From positions 124,001 through 188,000 of the forward strand of contig VXBP01009430.1 of the NCBI GenBank assembly GCA_013400115.1: a stretch of DNA of 64,000 nt. Reading direction: 5' to 3'. A program made the position numbers and the translations under genes. Position 1 is the stretch's first letter. The number at the start of each line of letters is the position of its first letter. Under the pieces are notes generated by a model, which was not told the DNA's origin, did not search any database, and saw only the letters and a program-made list of their open reading frames with translations. Source of the stretch: Rhinopomastus cyanomelas. Taxonomy: Eukaryota; Chordata; Aves; Bucerotiformes; Rhinopomastidae. Of the stretch, positions 62,606 through 64,000 are shown one piece after another.

Positions 62606-64000
62606 CTTTTTAAAGGCTTGCCTGGTGTTTTACAAGAAAAGGCAGGACACGCCATCTCTGCTTTAGACTGAAAGCCTTACAGGGACAACAGGAGAAGGAA
62701 GAGACAGCAATGGAAAGGTTTAAAGGAATTTCTCTGGTTATTTCTCTGGTTTGAACCTGGATTTTCCCTCTTTAATGTGTATGGGAATAAAGCAGCACTT
62801 GCTCAGGTGGGAGCACCTGTACGGAGCTGGTCTGGCTTATGGTTCGGATCAAAGACAGGAGGAACAAACTACTACAATGACACATAATATTGATGCTGCG
62901 AGCACACTGTGGATTGCCACAGCATCACCATGATGATGACGATGATGATCTGTGTTCAGTTCTCTATTTCCTTCCCCAGAACTGCCAGAACTGCCTCCAG
63001 ATGATTTTCGCCATTACTTCACACTGACTTGACTTCAACACAATGAACCACAACACCTCTAAGGCCTTTCTCCTGGGCCAGTTACCACACAAACCATCAA
63101 GTTAAAGAAAACCCAGCTCCTCATTCACTTCAGCACTTCGCCTGCCATTTTAGAATGGCAGCCCAGACAGCATCACTAACTTGAGATTTGCTCAAGCCTG
63201 ACACTTCTTCCCAACTGCCTTTCCAATCATTCATGTAGACAATACCCAGCACATAAGTAGTTTCATTACAAAAAAAATAATCAACTGAAGTTGTACTTAA
63301 TTCGTGTTGTAGCAAGTGAGTGAACTTGTTCCATCTTATTCTCTGACAGCTGAGAGAAACTATGGAGTCTTGCAGGGAACTATCATCAAAACCTCATTGA
63401 AAGCACCACTTTATCAAGTTCACTACCTGCTTGCTAACACCTTTAGAGAGCTCCAGAAGACTCACATTGTATAAGTTCCCCCAGAAAAATCACACTGCCT
63501 CTCTCACTACCCACCCACTCTCCTCCTGACTAGTGAACCTACCAATCTGATATTGGGAGAGTTGGAGCGAGTGACCTTTCAGCAGAAACATCACAAGAAC
63601 AGCAGCACCCAGCAAAGGCTTCAAGGGAGTTAAAACAATAGAGCCATCAGCTTCGCCAGGAAGCAGATCTGTTTGTAACAGCTCAGATTCAGAAGACAAA
63701 GCCCAAGGCGGCAGAGGGCAAGGAGGAGTTCAGCTGTACTCTGCACACACGAGTACCGGCTTTGCTGTGCAGACCCCAGATGTCTGAACTAAAAGCTTCA
63801 GCAATTTAGCTGCAGCCTTTACAGAATCAGTCTGGAAGACTGCAAGAGAAAAAGCAACATTTTTACACCTCCATGAACAGAAAAATTAGAAGACCTGACA
63901 ATCTGAGCAAGAAAGGCTCAGAACCAGATCTTGAAAGTCTTATTAGAAAGAAGATCTTGAAAGACTTATTAGAAAGAAGAGGTGCAAAAAAAAAACCCTG
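62606..64000 (-). other. Presumed KTN1 intron or upstream region
   Basis: I searched the minus strand for the expected upstream kinectin exons (cassette members of about 91 and 38 nt) and found no convincing match with proper AG/GT borders. The sequence is unique apart from the GAT microsatellite. It is probably intron. Confidence 0.5.
62929..62950 (+). repeat. (GAT)n microsatellite
   Basis: CATGATGATGACGATGATGATC, seven imperfect triplets. Confidence 0.85.

Noticed and set aside
63428..63500. An upstream KTN1 exon ending AAGCAG|GTAGTG
   Set aside because: The minus-strand reading resembles NVSLLELSKGVSKQ, which does not match kinectin, and no good acceptor lies at a suitable distance.
1..64000. 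CRISPR arrays, operons or prokaryotic mobile elements
   Set aside because: Introns, CR1 LINEs and a vertebrate gene identify this as bird nuclear DNA; no regularly spaced repeats were seen.
1..64000. Endogenous retrovirus or LTR pairs
   Set aside because: No gag/pol/env-like frames or paired long terminal repeats were seen; all RT-like sequence belongs to CR1.

Overview
The window is nuclear DNA from a bird (sauropsid). The evidence is dense CR1 non-LTR retrotransposon debris with the typical ATTCTATGATTCTATGA-type 3' ends, introns with vertebrate splice signals, and a vertebrate gene. By my boundaries CR1-derived DNA covers roughly 11 kb of 64 kb. That is a lot for a bird and hints at a CR1-rich lineage, but the species cannot be named from the sequence.

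The one protein-coding gene I can support is the 3' half of KTN1 (kinectin 1, an ER-anchored coiled-coil kinesin receptor). It lies on the minus strand from about 60.5 kb down to 30.2 kb. I resolved 26 internal coding exons plus the terminal exon; joined, they keep one open frame of 661 codons to a stop. The C-terminal exons match vertebrate kinectin distinctively (VIENSDV, SVPSN, CEKYKSVLAET, KGQEHYQ). The stop codon is two bases into the last exon, followed by a 3' UTR of about 0.5 kb with two AATAAA signals. The 5' half of the gene, including the membrane anchor, is beyond the right edge or hidden by a 778-bp run of N. The 5' exons in the window form five tandem copies of a three-exon cassette (35/38 + 91 + 69/78 nt) with symmetrical phase, a fossil of internal duplication in the rod.

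Positions 1-30180 lie downstream of KTN1 and hold no protein gene I can defend. They contain many CR1 fragments, often nested or in opposing pairs, a few simple repeats, and unique AT-rich TAAT-containing blocks that look like candidate conserved non-coding elements. In mammals PELI2 follows KTN1 across a long gene-poor interval; that this is the same interval is inference.

The most interesting repeats are two copies (14123-14288 and about 57925-58126, both minus) of a composite SINE. Each has a tRNA-Lys-like head with recognisable Pol III A and B boxes, a short body, and a CR1 3' tail. It is probably a CR1-mobilised family. One copy sits inside an older CR1 with an apparent 3-bp target duplication. 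Other notable structures are a CR1 with a 358-codon reverse-transcriptase frame (14501-16014), a sense-oriented CR1 close to a KTN1 exon (36462-37612), and a perfect 22-bp palindrome where two CR1 tails meet beside the assembly gap (61190-61397).
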